A stretch of 44,955 nt of DNA from assembly GCA_020722085.1 (NCBI GenBank), contig DYLN01000014.1:1-44955 (forward strand), read 5' to 3'. Within the stretch, counting starts at the first letter, position 1, and each line of letters starts with the position of its first letter. This DNA is from Melioribacter roseus. GTDB taxonomy: Bacteria > Bacteroidota > Ignavibacteria > Ignavibacteriales > Melioribacteraceae. The position numbers and the translations under genes were made by a program. The notes under the pieces were generated by a model. It saw only the letters and a program-made list of their open reading frames with translations. It had not been told where the DNA came from and made no database searches. Below are positions 7,538-15,706 of this stretch, in pieces.

Positions 7538-9058
7538 TTAAGGGTTAGCCTCTTGGATTGGGCTTAACTTTTCAAATAGCAGTTCCGTAAATATAAAATC
7601 CGGTGAATTGGGAACTTCAAAAGTCATTCTTTTTACTTTGCCGGAAAAATCGAGGCCAAACTTTACGTAGCCGCGGGTTAAAAATTCGTCTTCCCAATCG
7701 ATGTAAAATGTATCGTACTGGTAATGATGCAGCACGCCTCCGAATGTTGGTGTATGTACAAATTGTAGATATAAACTGTCGTTTTTTATTGAAACTTCAG
7801 CATTGCCATACATTTTATCTCGGTAAGTTCCAGTATAATCTTTCAGCGGAAGAGACGGTTTGCTTTCTTTGTTTCTAATTTTATCTCTTCTTTTAATTTC
7901 ATCTGCATATCTTTGCAGACGTTTATTCCAGAGCTCGTGATAAATTTGATTCCAATCTTTTTGATCGCCGCCTAAAAATAAATCGAGTATTTTATTTTTT
8001 ATTGCAGAAACCATTCCGGTTTCCAAATTGCTGAAGATTACAAAGCCGAGTTTTTCTTCCGGTACTAAAGTTACATTTGAAATGTATCCTGGCATTCCGC
8101 CTCCGTGATCTAAAATTTTTTTGCCTTTGTAATAATTTATGAACCAACCCAAACCGTAATTTGAATTTCCAAAGGCGAATTGGTTTGCCCACATATCGTT
8201 TGAACGATCGGTGCTGAAAACCTGTACGCCGTTATATTTGCCTTTATTAAGCTGCAGCCGTATCCAGTGTGTCATATCGTTAATGCATGAATTAATTCCG
8301 AGTGCGCCTTGAGCATTGTCGCCTTGAATTTCGGCGTAAATTTTGATTTGTCCGTTTTTTAAATAATGACCTCGTGAGCGGTCATCAGTTTTATAAAACT
8401 GTTCGTATCTTGTGTTGGTATGTGTCATTCCGATTTTGTTTAGAATGTGAGCTTGAATAAAATCCCCCCAGGATGTATCGGTAACCGCCTTAATTATTTC
8501 TGCTGCAGTGATGTACATTAAATTTTGGTAGCCGTATTTTGTTCTGAAACTTGAAACCGGCTTCAGATAGCGGATTCTTTTTATGATATCTTTTCTTGAA
8601 TAGGTAGAATTAATCCAAAGGAAGTCCCCACTAAATGTGGCAAGTCCGCTTCTGTGAGTGAGTAAATCCCGGATATTAATTTCTTTCGTTACCCACGGAT
8701 CGTACATCTGAAAATCCGGCAGGTATTTCGTTACAGGGTCGTCCCAGTTAATTTTTCCTTCATCAACCAAAATTGAGAGAGCAGTAGTTGTAAAGGCTTT
8801 GCTGCATGAAGCAATTACAAATAAGGTGTTCTCGTCCACGGGTTCGGTTTTTTCGATTTCGCGTACACCGTAAGCTTTGGAAAAAACAACCGAATCATTT
8901 TTTACAATCGCAACTGCAAAACCCGGCATTTGCCAATCTTTCATGGCATTTTCAATGTATGTATCGAGAGTTTTTAAATTCGGGTTCTGTGCATAGGAAA
9001 TAAAACCGAAAAGAAGAACACATAAAAAAGTGTAAACAGGTAAAAAGAATTTTTTCAT
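7538..9058 (-). CDS. Exported serine hydrolase (class C beta-lactamase-like)
   Basis: A 506-residue protein with a signal peptide (LPVYTFLCVLLFGFISYAQ). The transpeptidase/beta-lactamase fold shows the S84-x-x-K87 motif in IASCSKAFTT, the Y177-x-N179 motif in YGYQNLMY, and HGGGMPGY in place of the third KTG-like motif. The region after about residue 390 looks like the DUF3471-type C-terminal domain common in these proteins. Likely roles are a D-aminopeptidase, esterase or penicillin-binding-like hydrolase in the periplasm; substrate cannot be predicted, and real beta-lactam resistance is not implied. Confidence 0.88.
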   Translation of the reverse strand: MKKFFLPVYTFLCVLLFGFISYAQNPNLKTLDTYIENAMKDWQMPGFAVAIVKNDSVVFSKAYGVREIEKTEPVDENTLFVIASCSKAFTTTALSILVDEGKINWDDPVTKYLPDFQMYDPWVTKEINIRDLLTHRSGLATFSGDFLWINSTYSRKDIIKRIRYLKPVSSFRTKYGYQNLMYITAAEIIKAVTDTSWGDFIQAHILNKIGMTHTNTRYEQFYKTDDRSRGHYLKNGQIKIYAEIQGDNAQGALGINSCINDMTHWIRLQLNKGKYNGVQVFSTDRSNDMWANQFAFGNSNYGLGWFINYYKGKKILDHGGGMPGYISNVTLVPEEKLGFVIFSNLETGMVSAIKNKILDLFLGGDQKDWNQIYHELWNKRLQRYADEIKRRDKIRNKESKPSLPLKDYTGTYRDKMYGNAEVSIKNDSLYLQFVHTPTFGGVLHHYQYDTFYIDWEDEFLTRGYVKFGLDFSGKVKRMTFEVPNSPDFIFTELLFEKLSPIQEANP

Positions 9059-9205
9059 GAGGCACCTTTTTGTTATTCTTTGTGTCTAGCGATCAGACCT
9101 CGAACGAACCCTGTCGGGAGTCTCTCGACCCAGGCGAGTAGACCCAGCCCTTACAACCTATCCTTTTATATTTCCAGAGTTAAACGTACAAGGTGGTCGT
9201 GTTCC

Positions 9206-9823
9206 TTATCTTGATCTTTTATATGTACCCATCAATTCTGTTTTCTCAATAATATGATTTTTCATTGCATCCAACAACATTTTTTTTGTTGCAGATGAAT
9301 TGAGAGCCAAAACTGTATCGAGAGCATATAGTTTAAAGAAGTAACGATGGGTACCTGAAGGCGGACACGGACCGCCGTAGCCAACGGAGCGGAAATCAGT
9401 TGTGCCCTGTTTAATTCCATCTGCCGGCTCCTTGCTTTTTAGAATTCCCTCTTTCAATTGTGTTGCATTCGGGGGAATGAAATAAACAACCCAATGTACC
9501 CAATCGCCGGCAGGTGCGTCGGGGTCATCGCAGATTAAAGCTAATGATTTTGTTCCTTCAGGAACTCCTTCCCATTTTAGTGGCGGAGAAATGTTTATTC
9601 CGTCGCACGTATATTTGGAAGGAATTGGTTCGCCGTGCTTAAAAGCAGAGCTGGTAATTTGAAATTTCATTTTTGTCCCTTTTGTTTTTTTCTGTGCAAA
9701 AAAATTTTCTCCAAAGGGGAAAGTTCCGATTGACATTAAAATTATTATTAAGAGAAATTTTATTAGATACTTTCTCCGCTCCAAGTGAGTCGATTCGGAA
9801 AAGAATAAATTTCTATTATTCAT
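9206..9823 (-). CDS. YbhB/YbcL-family (PEBP, Raf-kinase-inhibitor-like) protein
   Basis: A 205-residue protein. From residue 52 it is a full PEBP domain: FQITSSAFKHGEPIPSKYTC, SPPLKWEGVPEGTKSLALICDDPDAPAG-DWVHWVVYFIP, and GYGGPCPPSGTHRYFFKLYALD (the ligand-pocket DPDxP and GxxPPxGxHRY motifs). The first 45 residues look like a signal peptide ending near FFAQ. A second start at 9670 (MKFQITSS), with AAAGGGA just upstream, would give a cytoplasmic form of typical YbhB length; both starts are plausible. Bacterial function is not established. Confidence 0.85.
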   Translation of the reverse strand: MNNRNLFFSESTHLERRKYLIKFLLIIILMSIGTFPFGENFFAQKKTKGTKMKFQITSSAFKHGEPIPSKYTCDGINISPPLKWEGVPEGTKSLALICDDPDAPAGDWVHWVVYFIPPNATQLKEGILKSKEPADGIKQGTTDFRSVGYGGPCPPSGTHRYFFKLYALDTVLALNSSATKKMLLDAMKNHIIEKTELMGTYKRSR

Positions 9824-9836
9824 CTTTTCGCCCCGG

Positions 9837-10574
9837 TTATTTGTTAATTGTTTGGAAAGAATTAGCCTTAAAAAATTGTGGAAATCTTTTTATTATACAA
9901 TGCCCTATCATCTCGGCGATTTCGGCAGAAGTAAGCATGTTTGTATTAATTACTGCGTGATACAGAAGAGGATCATCAATATCTTTGTGGAAATAAGTTT
10001 TAATAAATTTTTTTCTTGCAGTATCTTCTTTTTTTATAAATTCTTCTGCGCTTTTTCTGTTTAAATTGTAAAGTTTCATGGCGGTTTCTATTCTGTAATT
10101 TAATGGTGCTATTAACCTAAGGTGAAAAGTATTTTTTAATTTTGCAGTAATAATATTTGCACCCCTTCCTACGATTATTACATTTCCCATTTCGGCAAGA
10201 CTCATAATTGTTTTCGAAATTCTTCTTATCAAAGAAAGTTTTGACGGACTTAAACCGAGTAGTTCCGAAAACCACGAATCCATTTTCATCGGTTTATCTT
10301 CGTCAATCATATCGCGGAAATGTGGAGGGAGTCTGCGATCTTCCATAATTTTTTCTATTAATTCCCGATCGAAGTAAATCCAATCGGAGTACTCTTCGTC
10401 AGCATAACTGTTAAGATACTCAACTAAATTTTCGCAGATACTTGCCGCACCTACTCCCGTTTCTCTTGAAAGTGTAATTACTGCTCTGCCTTTTCTTTTT
10501 TTTACCGAAGCTGGTTCTTGGGAATGCTGCTCAATGTAAATGCGGGCTTTTTCGTAAGAGCCAAGAACTTTCAT
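9837..10574 (-). CDS. Cytidylate-kinase-like family protein
   Basis: A 245-residue P-loop-type protein. The N-terminal strand RAVITLSRETGVGAASICENLVEYL corresponds to the nucleotide-binding start of the cytidylate-kinase-like family, but it lacks the standard GxxxxGK[ST] lysine. Later come WIYFDRELIEKIM, GNVIIVGRGANIIT, and a lid-like RKSAEEFIKKEDTARKKFIKTYF. This family is distinct from true CMP kinase (cmk) and its substrate is unknown. A strong GGAGG ribosome-binding site lies 6 bp upstream. It is followed 13 bp later by the PEBP gene on the same strand. Confidence 0.8.
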   Translation of the reverse strand: MKVLGSYEKARIYIEQHSQEPASVKKRKGRAVITLSRETGVGAASICENLVEYLNSYADEEYSDWIYFDRELIEKIMEDRRLPPHFRDMIDEDKPMKMDSWFSELLGLSPSKLSLIRRISKTIMSLAEMGNVIIVGRGANIITAKLKNTFHLRLIAPLNYRIETAMKLYNLNRKSAEEFIKKEDTARKKFIKTYFHKDIDDPLLYHAVINTNMLTSAEIAEMIGHCIIKRFPQFFKANSFQTINK

Positions 10575-10741
10575 CTTAACCTCCGCGGCATATTAAGAAT
10601 TGACAAAAGAGGAAAGAACTTAATCCAAAACTACACTAACACTTTCTGATTATCAAGAGTGTGTTTAAAGAGCGTGTTCTTTGTGGAAATCCTTTTTATG
10701 CATGTAATTTTTACGACTTAGCGATACATCTAATAGAAAGT

Positions 10742-10799
10742 TAGGTTGGGACAGGCATGTCTGCTGAAGTATCTTCATGAAAGCGAATGTCCCAACCTA
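10742..10799. terminator. Perfect 12-bp hairpin downstream of fbaB
   Basis: TAGGTTGGGACA (10742-10753) pairs perfectly with TGTCCCAACCTA (10788-10799). A second small stem, TGAAG-tat-CTTCA (10765-10777), sits inside the 34-nt loop. It begins 6 bp past the fbaB stop on the minus strand. There is no good T-run, so it may stabilise the 3' end or be an inserted palindromic repeat rather than a classical Rho-independent terminator. Confidence 0.45.
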
Positions 10800-10804
10800 C
10801 TAAA

Positions 10805-11866
10805 TTATGCAACAGTAACTTCCTTGCTCAAATAAACATCCTGAATTGCATTGAGAAGTTTTATCCCTTCTGTCATTGGTCTCTGGAAGGCTTTGCGTCC
10901 GGAAATCAATCCCATTCCTCCGGCACGTTTATTTATAACTGCTGTTTTTGTCGCCTCGGCGAAATCATTTTCTCCCGAAGCACCGCCGCTGTTTATTAAG
11001 CCTGCCCTGCCCAAATAATTGTTAATTACCTGATAGCGGCACAAATCAATTGGATGATCAGAAGTCAATTCGCTGTAAACTCTTTTGTCGATTTTGCCGT
11101 AGGATGAGTTACCCATGTTCAAAGCAGTGTAGCCGCCGTTGTTTTCAGGAAGTTTTTGTTTAATTATATCCGCTTCAATAGTTACGCCGAGGTGATTTGC
11201 CTGACCGGTTAAATCGGCTGAAACATGATAATCTTTGTCTTTTTTGAAAGCAGAATTTCTTAAGTAACACCAAAGTATTGTCGCCATTCCGAGTTCATGT
11301 GCATACTGAAATGCTTCGCTGATTTCGATAATCTGGCGTGAACTCTCTTCAGAGCCGAAATAAATTGTGGCACCTACTGCTGCAGCACCCATATCCCAGG
11401 CTTGTTCTACTCCTGCAAATAAAATTTGGTCGAACTTGTTTGGGTATGTTAAAAGTTCGTTGTGGTTTATTTTAAGAATAAATGGAATTTTATGTGAATA
11501 TTTTCTTGATACCGAGCCGAGAACGCCAAGTGTTGAAGCAACAGCATTGCATCCTCCTTCAATTGCAAGCTTTATAATGTTTTCTGGATCAAAATAATCC
11601 GGGTTCTTTGCGAATGATGCACCCGCAGAATGTTCAATACCCTGATCAACAGGAAGTATTGATAAATATCCGGTTCCAGCTAACCTGCCTGTGTTAAACA
11701 TCCATTGCAGATTTCTAAGAACGTACTGATTTCTATCCGAGTGGTAAAAGATCCTATCAACAAAATCCGGACCCGGCAGATGAAGTTTTTCTTTTGGAAA
11801 TTTTGCTTTGTAAGTCAAAAGATTATCGGCATCCTTTCCAAGATACTCTTTTATTTTGTCAATCAT
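10805..11866 (-). CDS. fbaB: Class I fructose-bisphosphate aldolase (FbaB/DhnA type)
   Basis: A 353-residue enzyme, collinear with E. coli FbaB. It shares LGKDADNLL at the N-terminus, [63 protein letters not shown], and a C-terminal [20 protein letters not shown]. Class I enzymes use a Schiff-base lysine and cleave or form fructose 1,6-bisphosphate. It lies directly downstream of the class II aldolase on the same strand, 236 bp apart, with its own promoter-like element and AAAGG ribosome-binding site. In bacteria with both types, FbaB is often the gluconeogenic form; that assignment here is inference. Confidence 0.93.
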   Translation of the reverse strand: MIDKIKEYLGKDADNLLTYKAKFPKEKLHLPGPDFVDRIFYHSDRNQYVLRNLQWMFNTGRLAGTGYLSILPVDQGIEHSAGASFAKNPDYFDPENIIKLAIEGGCNAVASTLGVLGSVSRKYSHKIPFILKINHNELLTYPNKFDQILFAGVEQAWDMGAAAVGATIYFGSEESSRQIIEISEAFQYAHELGMATILWCYLRNSAFKKDKDYHVSADLTGQANHLGVTIEADIIKQKLPENNGGYTALNMGNSSYGKIDKRVYSELTSDHPIDLCRYQVINNYLGRAGLINSGGASGENDFAEATKTAVINKRAGGMGLISGRKAFQRPMTEGIKLLNAIQDVYLSKEVTVA

Positions 11867-11922
11867 GATTTAAGCACCTTTCTTTTATTTGTTGTGATCA
11901 ATTTTCATTTATTTTCTTTTTG

Positions 11923-11930
11923 CAAAATTA
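11923..11930 (-). promoter_or_regulatory. Possible -7 element (TAATTTTG) of fbaB
   Basis: On the minus strand TAATTTTG matches the Bacteroidota-type TAnnTTTG -7 consensus, 56 bp before the fbaB start. A T-run lies at about the right distance upstream. The rest of 11867-12102 holds no gene. Use of this consensus by this organism is inferred. Confidence 0.35.
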
Positions 11931-12102
11931 ACAAAACAGTTTTTGAATTTTAAAAAATGAGGCTGAGCAGAAAGTAATTTTTTTATAGAACAATAACCGC
12001 GAATTGCGCCAATGCTTCGTAAACTCAGCACAGGTTTTACGAATTATTTTATTGATTCTTACTTTCTTGTCACTCTCATTTAGAGGAGGCTTGTGATTTT
12101 TT

Positions 12103-13095
12103 TTATGCTTTATTAGCACTTCCCAGCACGTTAATAATTTTATGTTTATATAACTCCTTTAATGCTTCTCGTGCAGGACCTAAATATTTTCTCGGGTCGA
12201 ACTCTGCTGGATTTTCAACAAATACTTTACGTACTGCAGCGGTCATTGCTAGTCTTCCATCCGAATCGATATTAATTTTGCAGACGGCGGAAGCAGCAGC
12301 GCGGCGCAGTTGATCTTCGGGAATTCCAACAGCGTCTTTTAATTTACCGCCGTTCGAGTTAATAATTTTCACAAGCTCAGCCGGCACCGATGAAGCGCCG
12401 TGAAGTACAATTGGAAAGCCAGGAATTCTTTTTTCGCACTCTTCAAGGATGTCAAATCTAAGCGGCGGAGGAATCAGTATTCCATCGTCTGTCCTTTTGC
12501 ATTGTGCAGGAGTAAATTTATTTGCACCGTGTGAAGTTCCAATTGAAATTGCCAGCGAATCGACGCCGGTTTTCTTTACAAAATCCTCCACTTCTTCAGG
12601 TTTTGTGTAGTGAGTAACCTCACTTGATACTTCATCTTCAATACCTGCTAAAACTCCCAGTTCACCTTCAACACTGACATCATATTTGTGAGCATATTTC
12701 ACAACCTGTGCAGTCAGTTCAACATTTTTTTCATAAGGATGATGCGATCCATCAATCATCACTGAAGAAAATCCCGATTCAATACAGGATTTGCAAAGCT
12801 CGAAAGTATCGCCGTGATCGAGATGTAAAACTATAGGTATAGCGTAACCAAGTTCCTTAGCATATTCGACAGCACCTTTTGCGAGGTGTGTTAATAAAGT
12901 TTGGTTAGCATATTTACGCGCACCGCTGGAGACCTGTAGAATAACAGGAGATTTTGTTTCTACACATGCACCTATAATTGCCTGAAGCTGTTCAAGATTG
13001 TTGAAATTGAAAGCCGGAATTGCATAGCCGCCTTTTACTGCTTTCTGAAAAAGTTCTTTTGAATTTACTAATCCAAGTTCTTTGTAGCTTATCAT
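12103..13095 (-). CDS. fba: Class II fructose-bisphosphate aldolase
   Basis: A 330-residue zinc aldolase of glycolysis and gluconeogenesis. Metal and catalytic motifs are HLDHGD (residues 91-96, catalytic D93 and zinc ligand H94), MIDGSHHPYEKNVELT, VEGELGVLAG with E145, IGTSHG, and VLHGASSVP. Full-length, with a TATATTTG promoter-like element 60 bp upstream. It is followed on the same strand by the non-homologous class I aldolase fbaB, so the pair supplies two mechanistically different enzymes for one reaction. Confidence 0.94.
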   Translation of the reverse strand: MISYKELGLVNSKELFQKAVKGGYAIPAFNFNNLEQLQAIIGACVETKSPVILQVSSGARKYANQTLLTHLAKGAVEYAKELGYAIPIVLHLDHGDTFELCKSCIESGFSSVMIDGSHHPYEKNVELTAQVVKYAHKYDVSVEGELGVLAGIEDEVSSEVTHYTKPEEVEDFVKKTGVDSLAISIGTSHGANKFTPAQCKRTDDGILIPPPLRFDILEECEKRIPGFPIVLHGASSVPAELVKIINSNGGKLKDAVGIPEDQLRRAAASAVCKINIDSDGRLAMTAAVRKVFVENPAEFDPRKYLGPAREALKELYKHKIINVLGSANKA

Positions 13096-13154
13096 TTTGT
13101 TTATCCTGTTTATGAAAAAGTAAGTAATCTAATCATGAGTTAAAATTTCGGATG

Positions 13155-13162
13155 CAAATATA
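13155..13162 (-). promoter_or_regulatory. Putative -7 promoter element (TATATTTG) of fba
   Basis: On the minus strand TATATTTGC lies 60 bp before the fba start, with CCTTTTAC about 16 bp further upstream. This fits the TTTG-N17-19-TAnnTTTG pattern known from Bacteroidota primary-sigma promoters. The same octamer precedes gpmA. Confidence 0.45.
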
Positions 13163-13197
13163 CGAAAAAGTGAGTTGTAAAAGGCGGAGCGGTTTAT

Positions 13198-13800
13198 TCA
13201 ATTGAAGTTAACATTTTTAAGATAGGCTCTTAAAAGCAGTTGTTCGAATTTTTTAAATGATATTTCTTTCGCACCGAACATCTTAAGATGGGGTGTTTGA
13301 TACTGCACGTCAAGCAAAACAAATCCTTTTTGGTTCAGCCGTTCAATTAATTTTACGAGCGCTGTTTTTGAAGCTTGACTTACCTTTGAAAACATAGACT
13401 CTCCAAAGAAAGCACCTTTGTAAGTAACGCCATATAATCCGCCCACCAGTTTTTCACCGCTGTATACTTCTACAGAATGCACGTGGTTGAGTGCAATCAA
13501 ATTTTTGTACGCCTCAATCAATTCATTTGAAATCCATGTTCTTTCTCTATCGGCACAGCTCTTAATTACTTCGAGAGTTTTTTTGTCGTACTTATATTCA
13601 AAGCCGGATTTTTCCATGAACTTCCTTAACGAGCGGGGGATATTGAAATTTTCCAGTGGAATAATTGTTCTTATTTCAGGCATGTACCAATCTATTTTAC
13701 CCGTATCATCAGCCATTGGAAATGCACCTCGCGCATAAAGCAGAATCATATTTTCCGGTTTTAATAGGTCTTTTTGTAATAGGTATTTATTCTCACTCAT
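13198..13800 (-). CDS. aat: Leucyl/phenylalanyl-tRNA--protein transferase
   Basis: A 200-residue enzyme that adds Leu or Phe from charged tRNA to N-terminal Arg/Lys of proteins, marking them for ClpAP (N-degron pathway). Family motifs are LLYARGAFPMAD, WYMPEIRTIIPLE, HVHSVEVYSGEKLVGGLYGV, AFFGESMFS, and LLDVQYQTPHLKMFGA near the C-terminus. Its ATG overlaps the end of the upstream DUF2721 gene by 8 bp, implying co-transcription. Confidence 0.94.
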   Translation of the reverse strand: MSENKYLLQKDLLKPENMILLYARGAFPMADDTGKIDWYMPEIRTIIPLENFNIPRSLRKFMEKSGFEYKYDKKTLEVIKSCADRERTWISNELIEAYKNLIALNHVHSVEVYSGEKLVGGLYGVTYKGAFFGESMFSKVSQASKTALVKLIERLNQKGFVLLDVQYQTPHLKMFGAKEISFKKFEQLLLRAYLKNVNFN

Positions 13801-14281
13801 CGGCTTTAACTTCGTAAGTAATTATTTCATAGCCTTTATAAGTTTCCATTCCAGCAAACACTACACCAAATAAAACGAAAACCATTCCCAAAAGAAATGA
13901 AGAAAGAATTAGTATATTTAAATTGGCAGAGGTAAAGAAAGAAAACCCCAACAGAAAGGAGGTAATTACGAATAAGGCAACGGCGGTTGTATACGACAAA
14001 ACAGAGCTTCGGACGAGGTAAACTCTGTAAACTAATTTTTGCAGTTGAATTGCTATGCTTTCGAGCCTAATATTATCTTGAGGCGAAAGAGGATTTTCTC
14101 CCGCTCGCAAAAACAATCTTCTCTTTTCTTCGTTTAGTAGTCTAATTCTATTAACAACAAGAGAGTATTTATTGTTGGTTCCGAGCAGCAGAAGTCCGCA
14201 CGCACTTATCATTACTGCGGGTGCAAGCATTAATTGAATTATTTGAACAGCAGTAATATGAGCATCAACTGGTATGTTCAT
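13793..14281 (-). CDS. DUF2721-family membrane protein
   Basis: A 162-residue protein with three predicted membrane segments: LMLAPAVMISACGLLLLG near the N-terminus, then SYTTAVALFVITSFLLGFSFF and ILILSSFLLGMVFVLFGVVF. The loop NRIRLLNEEKRRL between the first two is the conserved part of DUF2721. No function is established for the family. The stop overlaps the aat start. Confidence 0.75.
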   Translation of the reverse strand: MNIPVDAHITAVQIIQLMLAPAVMISACGLLLLGTNNKYSLVVNRIRLLNEEKRRLFLRAGENPLSPQDNIRLESIAIQLQKLVYRVYLVRSSVLSYTTAVALFVITSFLLGFSFFTSANLNILILSSFLLGMVFVLFGVVFAGMETYKGYEIITYEVKADE

Positions 14282-14398
14282 TATCAGACCTCATCCACAC
14301 TTAGAGTTATCTCGATTAGAAAATTTTTTTTGTTCATCGAAAATTTGCTAATCAATTTATTATTGTCAATCTTAGGTTAAAAAGAAGGTTTGTCCGAT

Positions 14399-15006
14399 TT
14401 AGTGAAGCCCAATTTTTGTGCCGTAGTCTGGAGCAGATTTTAACGGCCGGTTGACAGCCTCATCAAAAGGTTCTACCCCAAGCTTAAAAGTTTTTGTGTG
14501 GATAGGAATAAAATGCCTTGCTTTTATTTTGTCTGCCATTTGAAGAGTTTCTTCGGAATTGCAGTGATTTCTTCTCCATGGATTATATGCTCCAATCGGC
14601 ATAATTGCAATTTTAACACCGCTGTTTTTTAACGGATTTAATTTATCTGTTAAAGCGGTATCCCCGCCAAAAAGAATTTTATTGTTGTTCTACTCAATTA
14701 GGTAGGCGTAGTAACTGTGTCAGTCTTTCATATAACCGCGTGAACGGTCGCGTTCCCACGGAAATCTCCAGCCGAAATGTTTTACTACGTAAGTGGTAGA
14801 TTTGACATCCGAAAAAATTTATTAATATTGTTGAATGACCAATCCATGCAAGCGAAATTGCGGTGTTTTTCCATTTCTCGGGTTCAGGCTTGTAGTTTAG
14901 TTTAAATGGAGGTTCAGCTTTAATTTCTGTACGTAGGAATGACGGAATAAAAAAAATGCTCCAGCTGAAAACAAAGATTTTTTATGAATTTTCTTCTTGA
15001 TGTCAT
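14399..15006 (-). pseudogene. Decayed Tat-exported MBL-fold (UlaG-like) hydrolase
   Basis: The ORF track shows only the last 67 codons (MPIGAYNPWRR...IPIHTKTFKLG), a typical metallo-beta-lactamase-fold C-terminus. Reading upstream by eye recovers the rest in pieces. A twin-arginine signal start MTSRRKFIK (start 15006) continues as SLFSAGAFFLF only after a one-base shift in an A-run. WIGHSTILINFFG follows in another frame, then a jump to TYVVKHFGWRFPWERDRSRG. Two in-frame stops (TGA after YMKD; TAG after YAYLIE) precede KILFGGDTAL. The HxHxDH metal-binding segment is deleted. Two frameshifts, two stops and a large deletion make sequencing error an unlikely full explanation. Confidence 0.85.
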
Positions 15007-15045
15007 GGTTAAATAAATTTTGTTATGTGGCAAAAATGGGAGCAG

Positions 15046-15501
15046 CTAAATTTCTACTTTATTGCTAAGCTCGTTTGTATCGTCCGGTTTTAAGGGGAAA
15101 TGCATGCCCAATATGTTTCCAACCTGTTCAATGCCGTTTACCAATCCTTCTGTAAAATTTCCATTTCTAAATCTATGTTCAATATCATCGCGGATTTTCT
15201 CCCACGTGTTTTTTTGAACTTTTGCGTTTATGCCTTCATCAGCAAGTATGTAAAATTGCCTTTCTCTTAAAAGTAAATAAAGAAGTATTCCGGTCTTATC
15301 GCGGGTTGCGTGCATGTTTAAACGAACGAATTCTTTTTCAGCTAACCCTCTTACAGACTTTCGTTTTTGTAATGCCGGTTTTCTTTCTTTTATGCTGACT
15401 TTAATTTCTCCAGATGAAAGTTTTTCCATCTCTTTTATTTTATTGGAGATGTGAAGGAAGTCATCGTCGGTGAAGAAATGATATATTAATTCGCTGTGCA
15501 T
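15046..15501 (-). CDS. TPM-domain protein
   Basis: A 151-residue protein matching the TPM (TLP18.3/Psb32/MOLO-1) domain: LSSGEIKVSIKE early, LNMHATRDKTGILLYLLLRERQFYILADEGI in the middle, and a C-terminal helix FTEGLVNGIEQVGNIL. There is no signal peptide or C-terminal membrane anchor, so this is the short soluble form. Plant TPM proteins have phosphatase activity; bacterial roles are unclear. It lies 39 bp upstream of the broken MBL gene on the same strand. Confidence 0.82.
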   Translation of the reverse strand: MHSELIYHFFTDDDFLHISNKIKEMEKLSSGEIKVSIKERKPALQKRKSVRGLAEKEFVRLNMHATRDKTGILLYLLLRERQFYILADEGINAKVQKNTWEKIRDDIEHRFRNGNFTEGLVNGIEQVGNILGMHFPLKPDDTNELSNKVEI

Positions 15502-15706
15502 TTTATCTTATAATTTAGGCTCAAAATAAAAATTATATTGTGAAAATCAAAAAGGAACCTGTACTGTTAGGTAGTTAAATAATGCAGAAGAAAGATCGTA
15601 ATAATAGAGAGATAAGGAGATTGACATAATTACAATTATTTTGCGAGTTATTGTTGTATTTCTGTATAGAAAATTTCTAATGTTGTATATCAAAGGAATG
15701 GTGGTA

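Noticed and set aside
11928-12119. 63-codon minus-strand ORF between the two aldolases
   Set aside because: It overlaps the fba end, has low-complexity Lys/Phe content and no ribosome-binding site; the spacer is better explained by the fbaB promoter.
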